This document shows positions 14,015-27,281 of a DNA stretch of 64,000 nt, in pieces (the first letter of the stretch is position 1; each line of letters begins with the position of its first letter). The notes below the pieces were generated by a model, which was given only the letters and a program-made list of their open reading frames with translations, searched no databases and was not told the DNA's origin. This DNA comes from Ipomoea triloba. Lineage: Eukaryota; Streptophyta; Magnoliopsida; Solanales; Convolvulaceae. Location of the stretch: positions 10,593,338 through 10,657,337 of the forward strand of contig NC_044917.1 in the NCBI RefSeq assembly GCF_003576645.1, read 5' to 3'. Both the position numbers and the translations under genes were made by a program.

Positions 14015-17000
14015 TTAGCCCCTTGTCTTGGCCCTCTTCATCCCAAGGTTGTTGTTGAAGGGGGAAACAGAACCAGACATTTGAGAACCTTCTTCTCTCA
14101 GTGTGCCATTGAGCATTGCCAATTCCCGTAGCTGGTGCTTTTTATAAAAATCTTGAGATTCATCCTGCATTGAAAGATGAAAATAAATGAAAGAATAACA
14201 ATAATAAATCTCTTAAAGAGCATGTCATACTAGGAAGGAAAAGGAAGTTGCATTTTTGCTTCATCAAAGAGGACAGGACAGGTTAGAATTACCACAGGCT
14301 TGAGTAGATCTTCAAGTATCTCACGTGCTTGCATTAACCGAGCATCAATTATCTCCACTGGCAGTTCAGCCTCCACAACCACATGCAAGGGTTCATTCAA
14401 GTGTTCATACCCAGGTTTACCTCTCATCATCTCTTCCTACAAATAACAACAGTAAATTATTTTGTTGTTGCTATTACATTTACAGGCTATGACATCAAAT
14501 AACAAGAAGCTGTTTAGTTACATCAATTGAAAATAAGATTCTTATCAATCTTATTTCTTCCTTTCACTACATAATGTCATGGTATCATAGCATATAACTG
14601 ATACAAATGCTAAAAGACACAGAAGATACCCATTGCAAACCGATGTCAGCATATAATATTGAAAAAAAAAAGGTTGTTCTCATTTTAACTAAAAATGAGA
14701 GCACCATTGTAAAGTATAGGGATCAGAACATTGAGGGAAGCCTGGAGGAGTCATGCCACCATCGGACTGCATATGCACTAACACGCTGGCTTTCTCAAGT
14801 TTCAATGTCACACACCAACTTTTCTGATAGAGATTTGTGTCACCTGTCTCTTGAATAGAAAAGTATGGCAATTGTTTCTACACTCTAAATTGATTGAGAA
14901 CATGTTAAAGGTTGATAAATAAGACCTTAGAGAATGGAATTCTTAGTAGAAGTGAATGTGAGTGGCTTGAGAAAGGAGAAAATTCTTATTGAGACTTGCC
15001 CAACTAAAGGAAAGGCAGTACAGTTTTGGTTGGATGATGACAAAATACTATTCTCCTGGATTGCGAATTGCATGACTCTTGATGCAACATTATGAGACTG
15101 TAAATTAGCTAGGGGATTTGTTGCATAAGTGGTTCTCAAGCTCTAGTAATTTGAATACGCACACATCATCTGTCACAGGAAATTCATTGTCCTAACCAAA
15201 AGGGACAAGGTGTTTATGGATTATTTTTATGATTTCAAACATTAAGCAAAGATTTCTTTGCAGCTATACTTATCTCTAGCAATGTGCAGAAAATGAAGGC
15301 TCAACATGAGGCATGACTATCATTTAGTTAGATCTCTAGTTTAAACAAAAGGTATGATGCAAATAGATCTCAGTTATTGGACAGTAAAGATTTAATCCTC
15401 GTGAAATGTGTTCTCAAGATTTCTGAAAGGCCTCAAAGATAGGACTCCCTATCAAGCAGATAATATTGATAGAATTGATTTTTCTTTTCCTTTCTCACAG
15501 GGTAACAGTGAAAGCAGATATCATGGAGGCAGAAATAATAATCACAGTGGTTTCAGAGGAGGGCATATGGTGATAGGAGATCAGGTGGCTGTCAAGGGAT
15601 AACAACATTATAATTGTGAAGATCAAGGCTACACCCAAAACCAGTGGGTCAAGCCTCCTAGGCAACAATTCTAGCAACAGCAGCAACCCCAAGGGAACTA
15701 TGTTACAGACTTAGTGGTTTACTTCATATGAACCCATGTAAAACTCCTATAGATCCTGTCTTTAAACTTGTAACAAGTGAGAGGAAGATGTTGGAGATCC
15801 AATATATATATATATATATGAAAGGGTAGTTGGCAACTGTTGCCTGTCCAGATATCACTTTTCCTATGATGTGATAAGTTAATTTATAGCAGCTCCTATG
15901 ACTATTCAACGGAGTACATTGATTCATATTTTCAGATATCTAAAGGGAGCACCAAGTAAAGAAATTCTTTGACAAATCAGGACAAATACATATTGAAGCC
16001 TTGACTGGTGTTGGCTGGGCAAGATCACCAAGAGCCAAAAATCAACCACTAGTATTGTGTTCTTATAGGTGAAAATCTGGTTTCTTGAAGGATAAGCAAA
16101 ATGTGGTGGTAAGATCCAGCGTAGAATTAGAATATCATGCTATGATCAAAACAATGTGTGAGCTAAGGTGGATGCATAATCTATTAGAGAAGATGGCTTC
16201 AAGTGGCTTCATCATTTATGGTGAAATAATCAAATGGTCATTCACATTTTAACCAGTCCCATTTTCCATGAACAGACTAAGGACATAGAGATTGAAGTTT
16301 GAACAAGAGAAGATTCAACAACAGATATCTAATTCAACTCTCTACGAAGGGTCTTGTCCAAGTTAGAATTCATATTGATTATATTTGTAACAAGTTTGGC
16401 ACTATGAACATCTATGCTCCAACTTGAGAGGGAGTGTGAAGTGTTACTGGAGATACAAAGGGCCCGATCAGTACCTAGAAAATTAGAGAATAAAAATGGA
16501 AAAGAAAGTCCACATTTTTAAAAATATTTTCCAAATTTTCCAAATCCAACAACACACATATCTTCACACCTACAAATTTCCATCCCCACTGCCACTTATC
16601 TCCGCCCCCCTCAAGTCACCACCACCGCCGCCGCTACCTCCAATACAATTACTAATTCCTCCCCCCACCACTACCTACTACCACCTACCTATGTACCTCA
16701 CCCCCAACTAATTGCAACCAACATGACCCTACCTACCTTCCCACCTCTACCACTAATCATTAACATCATAGCTTATTTTACCTACCACTATCTATCTATG
16801 CTCACCCCAAAATACCTACTCCACCATAATCTACTTACCCCACCACCACTCAAAATCATTTTTACTTATCACTAGCATTTGTATTTTATACAAAGAAAAC
16901 AATTGGATTTTAAATATAATTCCATATTTTATAAATTGTAAACTAGTTGAATTGAACATGTTTTTTACTTTTCCAACGGAAAAGGAAAACTTGGAAATTT

Positions 17001-20000
17001 ACGGAATACTGGAGAAAACAGTTTCCATTAGAGATTTTATACTTAAAGGCGAATTTCTATACTACCTTTGTAGGGTCCTTGATGCTTCCACGCCCTCTTA
17101 TCAAAACGCGGCAGTCAGTACTTACTTCCACTCGCTTAAGGGAGTTTCCTCTGGGACCAAGGAGACGTCCAACGAAATTGTACTGAAATAGATAGTGTCA
17201 AAATAATTGCCAGTATTATACACTGTAAGCATACATAAAAGGAGGCATATAAATGAACAGATGTACATTGGGATATTGCTCCACAGGTATATCAATTCTG
17301 ATGGTCCGCTTAACTATAAGTCCCGATGAGCTACTTTGACTACCAAGCCAGCTTTGAGCAGAAGAAGACTGCACCAAACCTGACATCTGCACATCATAAA
17401 TGGTAATATTGTTAGGGGGAGAAATCAGAACATATACGACAAGCCCTTTTTGATAAAAGGCATTTCTGTAGAGGATCTGTGCTCAACCGCTACTGATTTG
17501 AACAAAGCTGAAAAGTTTCTGGATACCATATTATGAAGGTACTCCACAATCCAAAAAATACAAGTTTAATAACAAACCAGCATCCAATAACATACAGTAA
17601 AAAATGGATAATTAGATATGCATCTTAACAGGAAGAATACTCAATAATATGTTGATGCCCACCTGACCTTGAAAGTGCCCATCTACACTGAACCAACTTG
17701 CAAAATTTTACATTCTGTTCACATTGAAATCATTCTTAATAGTTAACATATCAGAGCAATATAGGTCACAAATTTCGCAAGGGCAAAGGCATCATGGTCC
17801 TTTTAGAAAAAAAAGGAGATAAAACCTCTTTGGTCTAGTATCTAAATTATTAGAGTTGAAATGGAGAGAGAAACTCCCCTACTGTCTAATACTCTAGCAG
17901 TCTAGCCTATAACAACGTAAGATGAAGCTAGAAGTCAGGTTAATTCATAGAAAAGACTCAAAAGAGACCTAGTGACTTCAAGCAAAGTTCTAAATTGACA
18001 TGCTCAGCTATATCTAGAAATCAGCCCCAAACTTGTTAGCTTCAAAACTAAGTGTCATGACAGAAGCGGAACTTTTAAGTTAAGCACCCAAATAAGTAAT
18101 CAAGTCAGCATTTAGAGTAGGAAAACTATGTCAGATAAGCTTCTGTAAAGTAGAAATTAGATTAAAGAAGTTATGTTAATGGTTAGTATCCATACTTCGG
18201 ATTGAAATGGTGATGACCATCTGTCCTTGTTAGCACCTCCATTTGAAAACAGTCCTCCTGAAGCCAAGGGGCTACCATGTTCAAACCCACTTTGATCTAA
18301 AACAGATGCATTCCCCAAGAGTGTAGTTACACGAAGTATTTCTGCTTCAAAAAGGTCAATTTTCAAGAAATAAGATGCACCCGTTAGCATTAGTTAACAA
18401 TTAGTTAGCAATTAGCATCCACCACAATATGGACAGGCAGTCAGACAACACTTTCCGTATATTCGTTAGTTATCAAGAATCTACATGACATACTTGGTCT
18501 TTCAGAAGAATACACCGGAACAGACAATAAATTTATACATACTTAGCTAGAATGACCAAAATACTTCCATCTTATTATATTCTATTTTGCACGATAGCTC
18601 TAAAATGTTTAATTGATCAACTGAAACTTATTCCTTTAAATTAATCAGCACGAATTAAGCTGGAGAAAATTCTTGTAATTCTTAATTGACAAAATGAGTC
18701 AAATATGTTAGTATTATTGGTTTTTACTTACACCTGTTTCTAATTCTTATACCCATGAAAGTTGCAATTTATTTTTATTCATGATCTTTTCAATATTTTC
18801 ACTCATCCTACAAACTCCACTCGGGACACTATCCGAGAAATGAGAATATCTTTTACAAGGGCAGACCCATAAAATTTTTATTAGAGGGGGCCAAAGCTTT
18901 TTATTTCAATCAAATTTATAATTATAATTATCATTGAAAAACAGTAAACAATTATATATAATTGGTAATTACATAGTTGTTGGTACAATAATAAAAAGAA
19001 AACCTCTAGATAGACAACCAAAAAACAATTATACAAACTATCATAAAATATCACACCTATCATTGTACTCCATTCATCCCACTTTAGATGTCTTACACGT
19101 ATAACGAGAGATGACAATTTAATTGTTATAATATTTAATTTAATTTAATATTAGTAGATACAATTTATATATTTAAAAATTACATTAACAGTTTTGTTAA
19201 ACACAACTAGCTAAATTTGGAAGTGATAAAAAATGATTTAAGAATATAAGTGATGAAAAAAAGTTGATTGACCGACATATATTAAATAGGACCTATAAAA
19301 TGGGAAAGAGAGTAATTGTAATTGGTGAGGTCCATCAACAATTTAATTCCTTACAAAAATACAATATTACTAAATTGAATACACTAATACAACTATTAAA
19401 TTATAGTAAATCATTTCAAATTCTAATTTAATGTAAAATGTTAAATATCTAATATTCTTAAATTAAATACGATAATACAACTATATTTAAGGCTTTACGC
19501 ATTTGAATTTTTATTTGTCAAATTAATTGTAATTACTTGGGGAGGATGAGGGTGGCAGAGCTATTATTATATTATATTGTATTAGTAATAATTTAGTTTT
19601 AATAAAATTTGTGTGTGGTGAGGATGAGGGTGGCAGAGCTATATATTTACACATATTTATATGTAGAATAACTACATGTACACACATATATACATATTAG
19701 TTTGAAAAAAATTTGGGAGGGCTAGACCACCTACCCATCCCACCTTATGTTTGCCCCTATCTTTTAGAAATGGTTATATAACATCAGGCTGATATAGGGA
19801 GCATTAGCATAAAAGCTTTAGATGTAGTAATATATCTCATCTGAGAGATTACCTTGACTCCACATTATATATTTATATGGTGCAGGTAATAACTTCAACA
19901 TAAATAATTGAGACTTGATTCTGCATGCCATAAGCTATTAAGCTCAACCAGTCAATGTACGGGTAATTCACTATCTACAAAAGTCTCACTAGCTATTCTC

Positions 20001-21951
20001 CGCTAAATTTACCCCTTCCCTGGTGATCTTCATTGATATAAATCCAGAAGGAACCAAAGGAACCTAAAGTGTAAAATCTTATTTGGAGCTTGGTTATAAA
20101 ATCCTGCCTAATCACCTATCCATCACAAAACACCTCATAAATATGGAGTTAAATTTCCTCTGCTATAGGTTAGTGGCAACTTAGACTGAAAAATTCCTCT
20201 CACTGAACCTGAAGAATGGGAATAGGAATGCTCCGCCAAAAGGATATTTGCACTTCTATTCTCCTCACCACAAGAAATTGGCGTCAACTTAAGATCAACA
20301 GACAAGTTGTAGTTCTGCTATGGCCAACATTGCCAAGTGCAATTAGCAGCATAATAGCATCCAAAACAACATAGTCAGCTGGACTACAAGTGACAAAGAA
20401 ATGAAGTACAAGCACAACCCAAGGGCCAAGTTAGATGACTTAAACCAAATGCTAAATGCCCATTAAGAGAAAGGTGTCACAAGCTAAAAACCTTCTTGGT
20501 TTAGTTCACAACTAGCATAGGCTTGAAATATATAGTTTAACATCTTTAAGGAATCTGATGTCTAAGGCGGCAGTGGAGAACACCCACCTTATCTTTGCTT
20601 TTATTTGACCGCCTCAGGATTGTTTACTTTTGATGGCTTGGAAAAGAATACAGACTAAAGTGGGGGAGTTCCTATTTCAACAAGCTGCTAAGAGATGTGA
20701 AATATTATTCAAAGTTCTCCAACTCACCCTGGTTTAGCAACCGATAGCAATTAGGAAGCACAGGCATAAAAGGACAGAGTTTGTTACGTTCACCAAGCAA
20801 CTCCGCAAGATACCTGTCAACAAGCATTGAGGCAAGTCAGTGCCAATCATTACATGCATAAGCAGTGCACATTTATAAGGAGTAGTTTATGAATATTATC
20901 ACGTGAAACAACCACTCCCAGATGTTTGAAATAATTTTTTTAGGTTACAGACTTACAGTCCAGGGAGGATTATATGACTTATCTGTTCTCAAACTCACAA
21001 GACATGAGCACAATATTACAATTTCACAATTTCACATACTTATCTTAGATCTATCTTTTTAGGAAGAAAAAGCAACATATACATATTCTATTGCTTTCGG
21101 CTGTACTCAGTTGCTGATCAGCACAGATCATCTGATCTCACACTTGAGATTCAATTAGTAAGACAAAAGCCAATGATCTGGAACAGAATTTTGATGCAAA
21201 TTTTGAAGTGTAAGAATTCAATGACCAATTAAAAATTAAGAAGCACAAATAAGAAAAGATTTATAATTAATTTTACTTTTAAACAAATTTCTTAGTCGCA
21301 TCAAGAAAAAAGTCATTTCCCTGTTTAATGATAAAGGGGAAAAAAAAGAGTAAAAATTGGTTAACCAAGAACAATAGCGCAGCCACTAACTTCAAAACCT
21401 AAGAACGGTAATTGAGGCAAAATTGATATCCTACTGAATGAATTCAACACCGTTGTATAGTATAGAATAAAAATCAACATTTTCTCCCTTCTTCAGCAAA
21501 GAGGAGCTGTATGAACATGTAGGAAGAGAAGTCCATCAAATTATGTTAAATTGGAACAAAACCACAGCATCAAGTAATTGAAGTAAGGAAACGTTAGCCA
21601 CACATCAATGCATAAGACGACACTAGAACTAAGCAAACTAGATCTTGTAATACAGTAAACAATTCCGAATCAGAACCACTCAAACCAACCAACAAAGCTG
21701 AGATCCAACGCATCGAAAATCTGAATTACACGGAAGAAATGAAAACGATCCAAATTTAACGATTAAGTCGTGCAAGATCTGCAACTACGTCTGTTTGTGG
21801 ATAACAATAGATATATATATACGGTTGAGAAAGAAGGAGCATACTTCTCTTGCTCGACGATGGCAGACGAAGCGGAGCGGAGAGCGCCGATGTGAGGAGA
21901 GTGAGGGCCGGAGGGCGAAGGTGAGCACGCCATAAACCTGCCAGAAGCCAT
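14015..21951 (-). CDS. STAR-family KH-domain RNA-binding protein, 7 exons
   Basis: Plant homologue of the QUAKING/SF1-type STAR proteins (SPIN1-like group), which bind RNA in the nucleus and act in splicing or mRNA regulation; the target here is unknown. Exons (minus strand) are 21951-21845, 20813-20728, 18341-18196, 17386-17267, 17182-17066, 14436-14293, 14164-14015. They total 870 nt (289 residues plus stop) and all phases fit. The start at 21951 gives [15 protein letters not shown]. Exon 2 encodes the QUA1-like [15 protein letters not shown]. The KH domain spans about residues 135-240, with its GxxG loop as GPRG near 162-165 and [20 protein letters not shown] in exon 6. The C-terminus [20 protein letters not shown] to MKRAKTRG is typical of this group. 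Introns 2 and 5 are enlarged by transposons. The protein looks intact. Confidence 0.93.
14886..16440 (+). mobile_element. Decayed Ty1/copia retrotransposon in KH intron 5
   Basis: Between about 15924 and 16240 the plus strand encodes a broken copia RNase H region. [24 protein letters not shown] and [18 protein letters not shown] follow in the right order but in different frames with stops. Further left, 15500-15720 has a Gly/Asn/Arg-rich gag-like stretch. A polypurine tract-like GAGAGGGAGTG near 16425 precedes TGAAGTG, as expected before a 3' LTR. I could not define intact LTRs, so the boundaries are approximate. It lies antisense to the host gene and is surely non-autonomous. Confidence 0.8.
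18856..19757. mobile_element. hAT-like non-autonomous element in KH intron 2
   Basis: The 0.9-kb insertion is bounded by identical direct repeats TATCTTTTA (18847-18855 and 19758-19766); eight of these bases would fit a hAT target duplication. The ends are imperfect inverted repeats: AAGGGCAGACC on the left and AGGGGCAAAC read on the minus strand from the right. No transposase is visible. It contains the nested Stowaway at 19068-19313 and a short duplicated GGATGAGGGTGGCAGAGCT near 19543 and 19622. Confidence 0.65.
19068..19313. mobile_element. Stowaway MITE, nested
   Basis: The ends CTCCATTCATCCCACTTTAG and, on the right, AAAATGGGAAAGAGAG are flanked by TA, the Stowaway target site. The interior matches the element at 60780-61026, sharing for example GTTGATTGACCGA and TAAATAGGAC. 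Confidence 0.75.
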
Positions 21952-22318
21952 CTGTTCGGAGGTGAATATTCGAAAGAGCAGATTCACCTTCCACCGGCGC
22001 TAGAGATGATTGTGATCGACAGCCGGAGATTATAATCGCGTCGGTGGAGAAAATTGTTGAACAGACCCACCACCACTGGTACATACGTTTCTACTCAAAA
22101 CTGTCGAGGTTATGACGACAGCTAACCATATTCACTGCTGACTTTACAGTTGTACTACAGCTGCCACCGTACTTTAAAGTGGTAAATAGGGATGATAAGG
22201 TATCCACGATGTTCTGTGATATTGGCAATTTGGCATTCCGTTAGCGGATAACGATGAAATGTTTAGTAAAATTAACTATTTATTATGGTGTTTGGGGGTG
22301 TAAAGGAATTGCAATTTA
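21952..22318. other. KH gene 5' region
   Basis: Upstream sequence of the KH gene start. It is relatively GC-rich up to about 22060, consistent with a 5' untranslated region, and then AT-rich. No clear TATA box could be assigned. Confidence 0.4.
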
Positions 22319-22849
22319 GGGTGTGTTTGGTAACTCATAAAATAACTTTTGAAAAATATTTTTTGAGTTTTCTATGTTTGGTAGCGTCCCGAAAATGTGG
22401 TCAACGGAAAATATTTTCCGTTAACCAAGGAAAATTAGTTCATTTTTTTGGAAATGAGTTACCGAATTTTTTTCCGTAAGTTATTTTACGGAATCGACAG
22501 AATAGCTGTTTCGCATGTTTTCGACCAAAACCATGCCGTATCACTCATGACCATGGACCAATGAGGTGGGGAAACCGCCGGAAACCTTTACTACATTTTT
22601 TTTATTTTTTATTTTTTATTATAAATTCTATTTTTTTAAATACCATTATTTTAATAACTATTATAATTTTTTTATATTTTAAATAAAACAATTACAATGT
22701 TTAATTATACAATTCTATTCATTTTCCAGAAAATGAACCAAACATACAAAGACAGTTTTCCATAATACATTCAAACACTGGAAATGAAAATGTTTTCCGG
22801 AAAATGACTCATTTTCCAGAAGTCATTTTCCTACTTTCCAAACGAACCC
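22319..22849. mobile_element. PIF/Harbinger-like MITE (531 bp)
   Basis: The terminal inverted repeats are GGGTGTGTTTGG (left) and GGGTTCGTTTGG (read on the minus strand from the right). TTA target duplications lie at 22316-22318 and 22850-22852. The interior is rich in GGAAAAT/ATTTTCC palindromic words. No coding sequence. Confidence 0.75.
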
Positions 22850-23101
22850 TTAATGAAATGTTCAATTACACTTTAATTACATTATTTTGTTAGAGGATAT
22901 TGCAATTTCATCCAATTGCAATTCTCTTCAAATGATGAATTATTGCAATTTCAATTCATACTTTATTCCAACCTTATTATTTTCCCACGGAATTACAATT
23001 ATTTTTCTCCTTAATTTTCTCATCCAACTCAAACGCCATGTTACTGTTTTCAGTAACGAGTGAAAAGCTTGAAATGATAATATCATAATATTTATTACTT
23101 A

Positions 23102-23481
23102 GGGTGTGTTTGAAAACCTTTCGAGTTTTCTATGTTTGGAAATGAAGAAAATTTAAAGTCACCGGAAAATGAAGGGTCAGTTAGTGGAAAGTCAAGATGT
23201 TTTTCCGGAAAACAACTTCCCTTTTTTTTTTTTAGGGGAAGTCATTTTTCAGATATTGCCTTCTTCTTTTGAAGCCAAGAGAACTCACATTTTTCATCTT
23301 TTTGTTGCTTCACCTTCTTCAAAATCAACCGCTCTGAAGATAAAAATCAAAAGCAAAAAAAATACAGAAACTTCCGAAAGTCCATCGGAAACCAGAGGAA
23401 CCGGATCTTTGGTTTTTGGCTTACTAGTGCTCATCAGTGGTGGAGTTGGTGTTAGTGGTAGTGGTGGTGGCGGTAGCAACG
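23102..23481. mobile_element. One end of a second element of the 22319 family
   Basis: TTA followed by GGGTGTGTTTG, then a body similar to the neighbouring MITE (CGAGTTTTCTATGTTTGG, CCGGAAAA words), marks a left end. I found no matching right end; a solo LTR inserted at 23482 interrupts this region. The reading frame seen at 23169-23519 is low-complexity and I do not regard it as a gene. Confidence 0.5.
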
Positions 23482-23965
23482 TGTCGGCAGAGAATGTAGG
23501 CAGCAGCCACATTAGGTAGCACACAAAGTTTGGCAAGCTACAATATTTAAATGGAGTTAGGAATGTTAGGCACCTACAAAGTTTGAACAAAACTATTTAT
23601 TGTTTGGTCCCTACATTTTAGGCTAACTACAAAATGACCCCAAATCTACAACTATAAATAGGGAGGTCATTTTGCCATTCTAGCCATCCCAAATCATTCT
23701 ATTCTTCCCTCATATACTAGAGATATTAGAGAGTTTGTTGAGTGTATTTCTCTTTCCTAGCAAGAGGGAATTATCCTTGTTTTCTCCTTGTTAGTTAGAG
23801 AGTGGTTGTAACTCCTATTTTCTCATAGTGAAATTCTTCTACCCTTGCCCGTGGTTTTTACCCTAATTTGTTTAGGGGTTTTCCACGTAAAATCTGTGCC
23901 TCATTTATTTTTCTTTCTCAAATTATTGTTGCAATCTGATCTATCCCACTTCCGCGGGCGCAACA
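23482..23965 (+). mobile_element. Copia-type solo LTR
   Basis: A 484-bp unit starts TGTCGGCAG, ends GGGCGCAACA and is flanked by a perfect 5-bp target duplication CAACG (23477-23481 and 23966-23970). Inside is a TATA box (CTATAAATA at about 23652) with a transcribed-leader-like CT-rich region downstream, which gives the plus orientation. The missing interior and clean duplication mean LTR-LTR recombination removed the rest. The insertion split a GGTGGTGGC-rich stretch whose halves now lie on both sides. Confidence 0.88.
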
Positions 23966-23970
23966 CAACG

Positions 23971-25178
23971 GTGGTGTGGTAGTGGTGGTGGCGACGATGT
24001 GGTGGTGTGGTGGTTGTTAGGGATGAAGCCAAAAAAATTTTCAGTGGGGGTTGCTAATCCTGTCTGTAATCTCTGATTTACTTTCGTACTATTTCAGGTG
24101 TGTTTCGTATATTTGGCTTTGAGAGTGCATAACACCTACAAAACAAGCAAAGTTCCTTGCCTATCATTGGTGGGCTACTTGAACATGCACACAGAAGGCT
24201 TTATTAGTGGGGTACTTGAACATGGCTCTTTGTTTGCTGTTTGTGCAATTCTACTGCTATTGACATGTTCACAAAGGAGTGAGTTACAACACTTACAAAA
24301 CAATCAAAGTTCTTGCCCATCACAATTAGCGGTGGGGTACTTGAAAATGCACACTTGGCTATTTGTTTGCTGTTTGCAAGTGCTATTTCTACTGCTAATT
24401 GTAAATATTGACATGTCACAAAAAGGAATACTTTATTATTAATGTAAAAAGATGTCTGAGGCAATCAACTCTAGGTACAATTGAATTAACACAAGTAGTG
24501 TTACTTTGGGGTTATTAAGCAGTGCTCATAATTTGTTGCTCAAGTGATACAAATGCAAAACCGTGTCACCAATTGTGTTGTGGGTGCAAAGCTCTGAAAT
24601 GCTTTATCCTTGGAAATCGACAACTTGTTGTAAATGTAGCAGGTTGAAGTAGGTGATGGCTTGATGTGTGAAATAGACAACTCTTGTAAAATGTAGCAGG
24701 TTGTCTGGGCTTGCTAACTCTTTGAAGTAGTTTGCTTGATGATAATGCCCTACCAATTGAAAAGTTTAGTAGTTGCAGAGCTACAATATGCTTCTTTCCA
24801 AGATTGAGGCAAAATATACACACAGCTTGCAATAATCATCCACGAGGAACTTGACAGCCCACCGATATGAAAGATTGATGTTTTTCGGCATCGAATCGAG
24901 ATTGAAGTAGTTTTGCTTTTGTATCTCGCATAGATGTAATGCGACATTGCCCTCTTTGCGTGTCCTATTCACAGGAACAATCGGACCAAGACGCTTCATT
25001 CCCATGGTTGATAGATATTCCATCTAAAAAAACAAAAATTACTAATCAAACTCTAAGACAAATGAACAACAACTCTAATATAAATGGCTTAAAGATGATA
25101 GAAATCTATATTTACCTTGAAAAACGAATGGATGATTTCATTTCAATGCTCCAAAAAGTTGACCTAGGATTTAGGGTT
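23971..25178. other. Spacer with an imperfect tandem duplication
   Basis: The 24124-24281 sequence is repeated with divergence at 24282-24426; both copies contain AAAGTTC(C)TTGCC and CTTTGTTTGCTGTTTG-like words. The rest (24430-25150) contains short minus-strand open stretches that resemble no family I can name. No gene is supported. Confidence 0.5.
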
Positions 25179-25832
25179 TTAAGAGCAGACGATGAACCTT
25201 GAAGCTGGGAAGAGCAGACCTGCAAAGCAAACAAGGCCAACAGTTACTGCATACTGAGAGCACCAAGTGAGAGGCCTCCACTTGATCTCCACACTGGAAC
25301 TCTTCATCCTCTTCCCAATCTGAAGAGGCTCTTTCGACAGATCAAAGCTCTCCCCCTTCATCCTCAGCTCCTGAATACACCTCGTCACCGCGCGGCCATC
25401 GTTCCTCTCCCTCTGCAACTGCCTCGACATCTTCCAGAACCTGCAAAGCTTCAATTGCACAAGAAAAGCAATGAAAAGTGAAGTGCACGCGGACACGGCG
25501 GACGGGATCCACCATTTCCGGCACGCGTCTCCCGAATCGGAAGTGAACAGTACGGTGAAGAAAAAGGCGTGGAATGTGAAAAAGAAACAGCAGAGTTGGA
25601 AGATCTCGCGTCTGATGAAATCCAGCCTCGTCTCTTTGGCCGCGATTCTGCGGCCGAAGAGCTCCTCCTCTCGTTGCCAAAGCTTGAGAAGTAAGAGGTG
25701 GCCTGGACTTCGCGAGATCTCCATTAATGGATGGTGCTCAATTGCAGAACAGAGGGCGGTCTGCTTCTTCTGTTGATGCTCCTCGTCGACTGGGATTTCC
25801 ACGACGACATGCGCATCTTTCATTTCTGCCAT
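25179..25832 (-). CDS. Uncharacterised plant membrane protein
   Basis: A single-exon reading frame of 217 residues from ATG at 25832 to TAA at 25179. The N-terminal third is soluble and charged (MAEMKDAHVVVEIPVDEEH), followed by SPGHLLLLKLWQREEELFGR and a basic helix. Three hydrophobic segments follow, at roughly residues 79-99 (FQLCCFFFTFHAFFFTVLF), 107-127 (WIPSAVSACTSLFIAFLV) and 190-210 (YAVTVGLVCFAGLLFPA), with a basic region of about 60 residues before the last. I recall similar anonymous plant transmembrane proteins but no function. The codons look normal and the reverse-strand frames here are shadows. The neighbouring genes give no clue. A TTTAAATATG motif near 25996-26005 could serve as its TATA element. 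Confidence 0.75.
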   Translation of the reverse strand: MAEMKDAHVVVEIPVDEEHQQKKQTALCSAIEHHPLMEISRSPGHLLLLKLWQREEELFGRRIAAKETRLDFIRREIFQLCCFFFTFHAFFFTVLFTSDSGDACRKWWIPSAVSACTSLFIAFLVQLKLCRFWKMSRQLQRERNDGRAVTRCIQELRMKGESFDLSKEPLQIGKRMKSSSVEIKWRPLTWCSQYAVTVGLVCFAGLLFPASRFIVCS

Positions 25833-26636
25833 ATCGCAGTAGATGAAGCTGAAAATTTAAAACTAAAACTTTAAATAATAGCGAGAAATTAAAAAAAAAA
25901 ACTGTAGATGAAAGAGCAAGTAAAATGGTGAGCGTGAGGAAATGAGAGAGCTTTTTAGATTTGATTGCTTTGTTGTAGGAAATGGAAATGTTTTCCTCCA
26001 CATATTTAAACTCAATTTCCTAACGGTCATATTTAGGGACCCCAACGGTCAGATTGACAATTTGACGTTTCTTCTTTGCGACTTTTGTTTAATTTAATGC
26101 TGAAGTGATCTGTGATCCAGATGTATTTTTTTTTTTTTTAAATGGAATTAATACGACTTTTAGTTGTTCGTCTATTTTAATTATTAATTATTAATTATTA
26201 ATTTGATCAAATATAGTGAAACTGTCTACAATCCCTCATTTTTGGGGTTGAATTTGGTCAATTTAAAAGTCGTTTTTTTTTTTCTAAAAAAGAGAGTATA
26301 ATGACTAAATTGTGCTAAATTAATAGTCAAGATCGAAGTGATATTAACTCAATTTTATTACGTGTATACAATTTTTTAAAATTAAAATAATGATTATGCA
26401 ATATATAATACAATCGATTGATGTAATCCAATATAACAATAAACAACTTTTAAATACAGTATTATAATCACTTTAAAAAATATAATCGGATTGCTGTTAG
26501 TAAGGTTCAAACTCATGATTAATAGTTACACCATATGTATGTTGCTCTGTATTGAAGTCACTTTGTGTCTAATTGATTCAATTTTATCAAGTTACAAATA
26601 TATTTTATCTCTTATAACTTTTAGTATTCAACATTG

Positions 26637-26687
<51 letters not shown>

Positions 26688-27281
26688 TAAACTACTAAAT
26701 AACAAATCTTAACACCAAATAGACATTGTTTTAGCAAATAGTCACTTAACTTTTGTAGACTTTACGCTGCATATCTAAGGGCAACCACACCTGTGGATTT
26801 TTTCCAGTTTTTTCAAAACCAAAAAAATTAGATTAAACTTGAAGTGCTCAAGTGGAGCGCATTTTGCACCACACGCGCCCAAACGGGTAGCTACTCTGGC
26901 TTTTCAATTATTTATTATTATTATTATTATTATTTTAAAAATAAATTGTTAAAATGATTTTTTTTCTTTTTTTTTTTTCTTCCCCTATTTTCATCTCCTT
27001 TTTAGTTGGCTTTCTTAAAAATTGTGTAAAAACTCAACTACTATGGATGCTCTAATGAAATATACACCGGAGTTGCAATGGACATACCGGAAGCTTTCAA
27101 TCATTTTTTTTTTCTTTCTAATTTTAAAGATCTTCAATATATTCTACATCCACGTAAGGTTTTTGTCCAAAAGTTCACATATTCAATCCATATAACAGCA
27201 AATAATCCATATGTAATGAAAAAGAAAAAGAAAACTAATCATCATCCTCCTCATCATCATTCAGGGAGTGATGGAGAGTTT
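25833..27281. other. Spacer with microsatellites and a MITE
   Basis: AT-rich spacer between two minus-strand genes. It contains a poly(T) tract near 26127, a TA microsatellite (about 26643-26687), an ATT run near 26911 and the MITE at 26779-27052. The part next to 27281 is probably the AAP 3' untranslated region. The frame at 27078-27461 overlaps the AAP last exon in antisense and is not a gene. Confidence 0.5.
26779..27052. mobile_element. Tourist-like MITE (TAA target duplication)
   Basis: The ends GGGCAACCACACC and, from the right on the minus strand, GAGCATCCATAG are imperfect inverted repeats. TAA flanks both sides (26776-26778 and 27053-27055). Non-coding. Confidence 0.55.

Noticed and set aside
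23169..23519. 116-residue Gly/Ser-rich frame
   Set aside because: It runs from a MITE-like end into a GGTGGT repeat and then into a solo LTR; not a gene.
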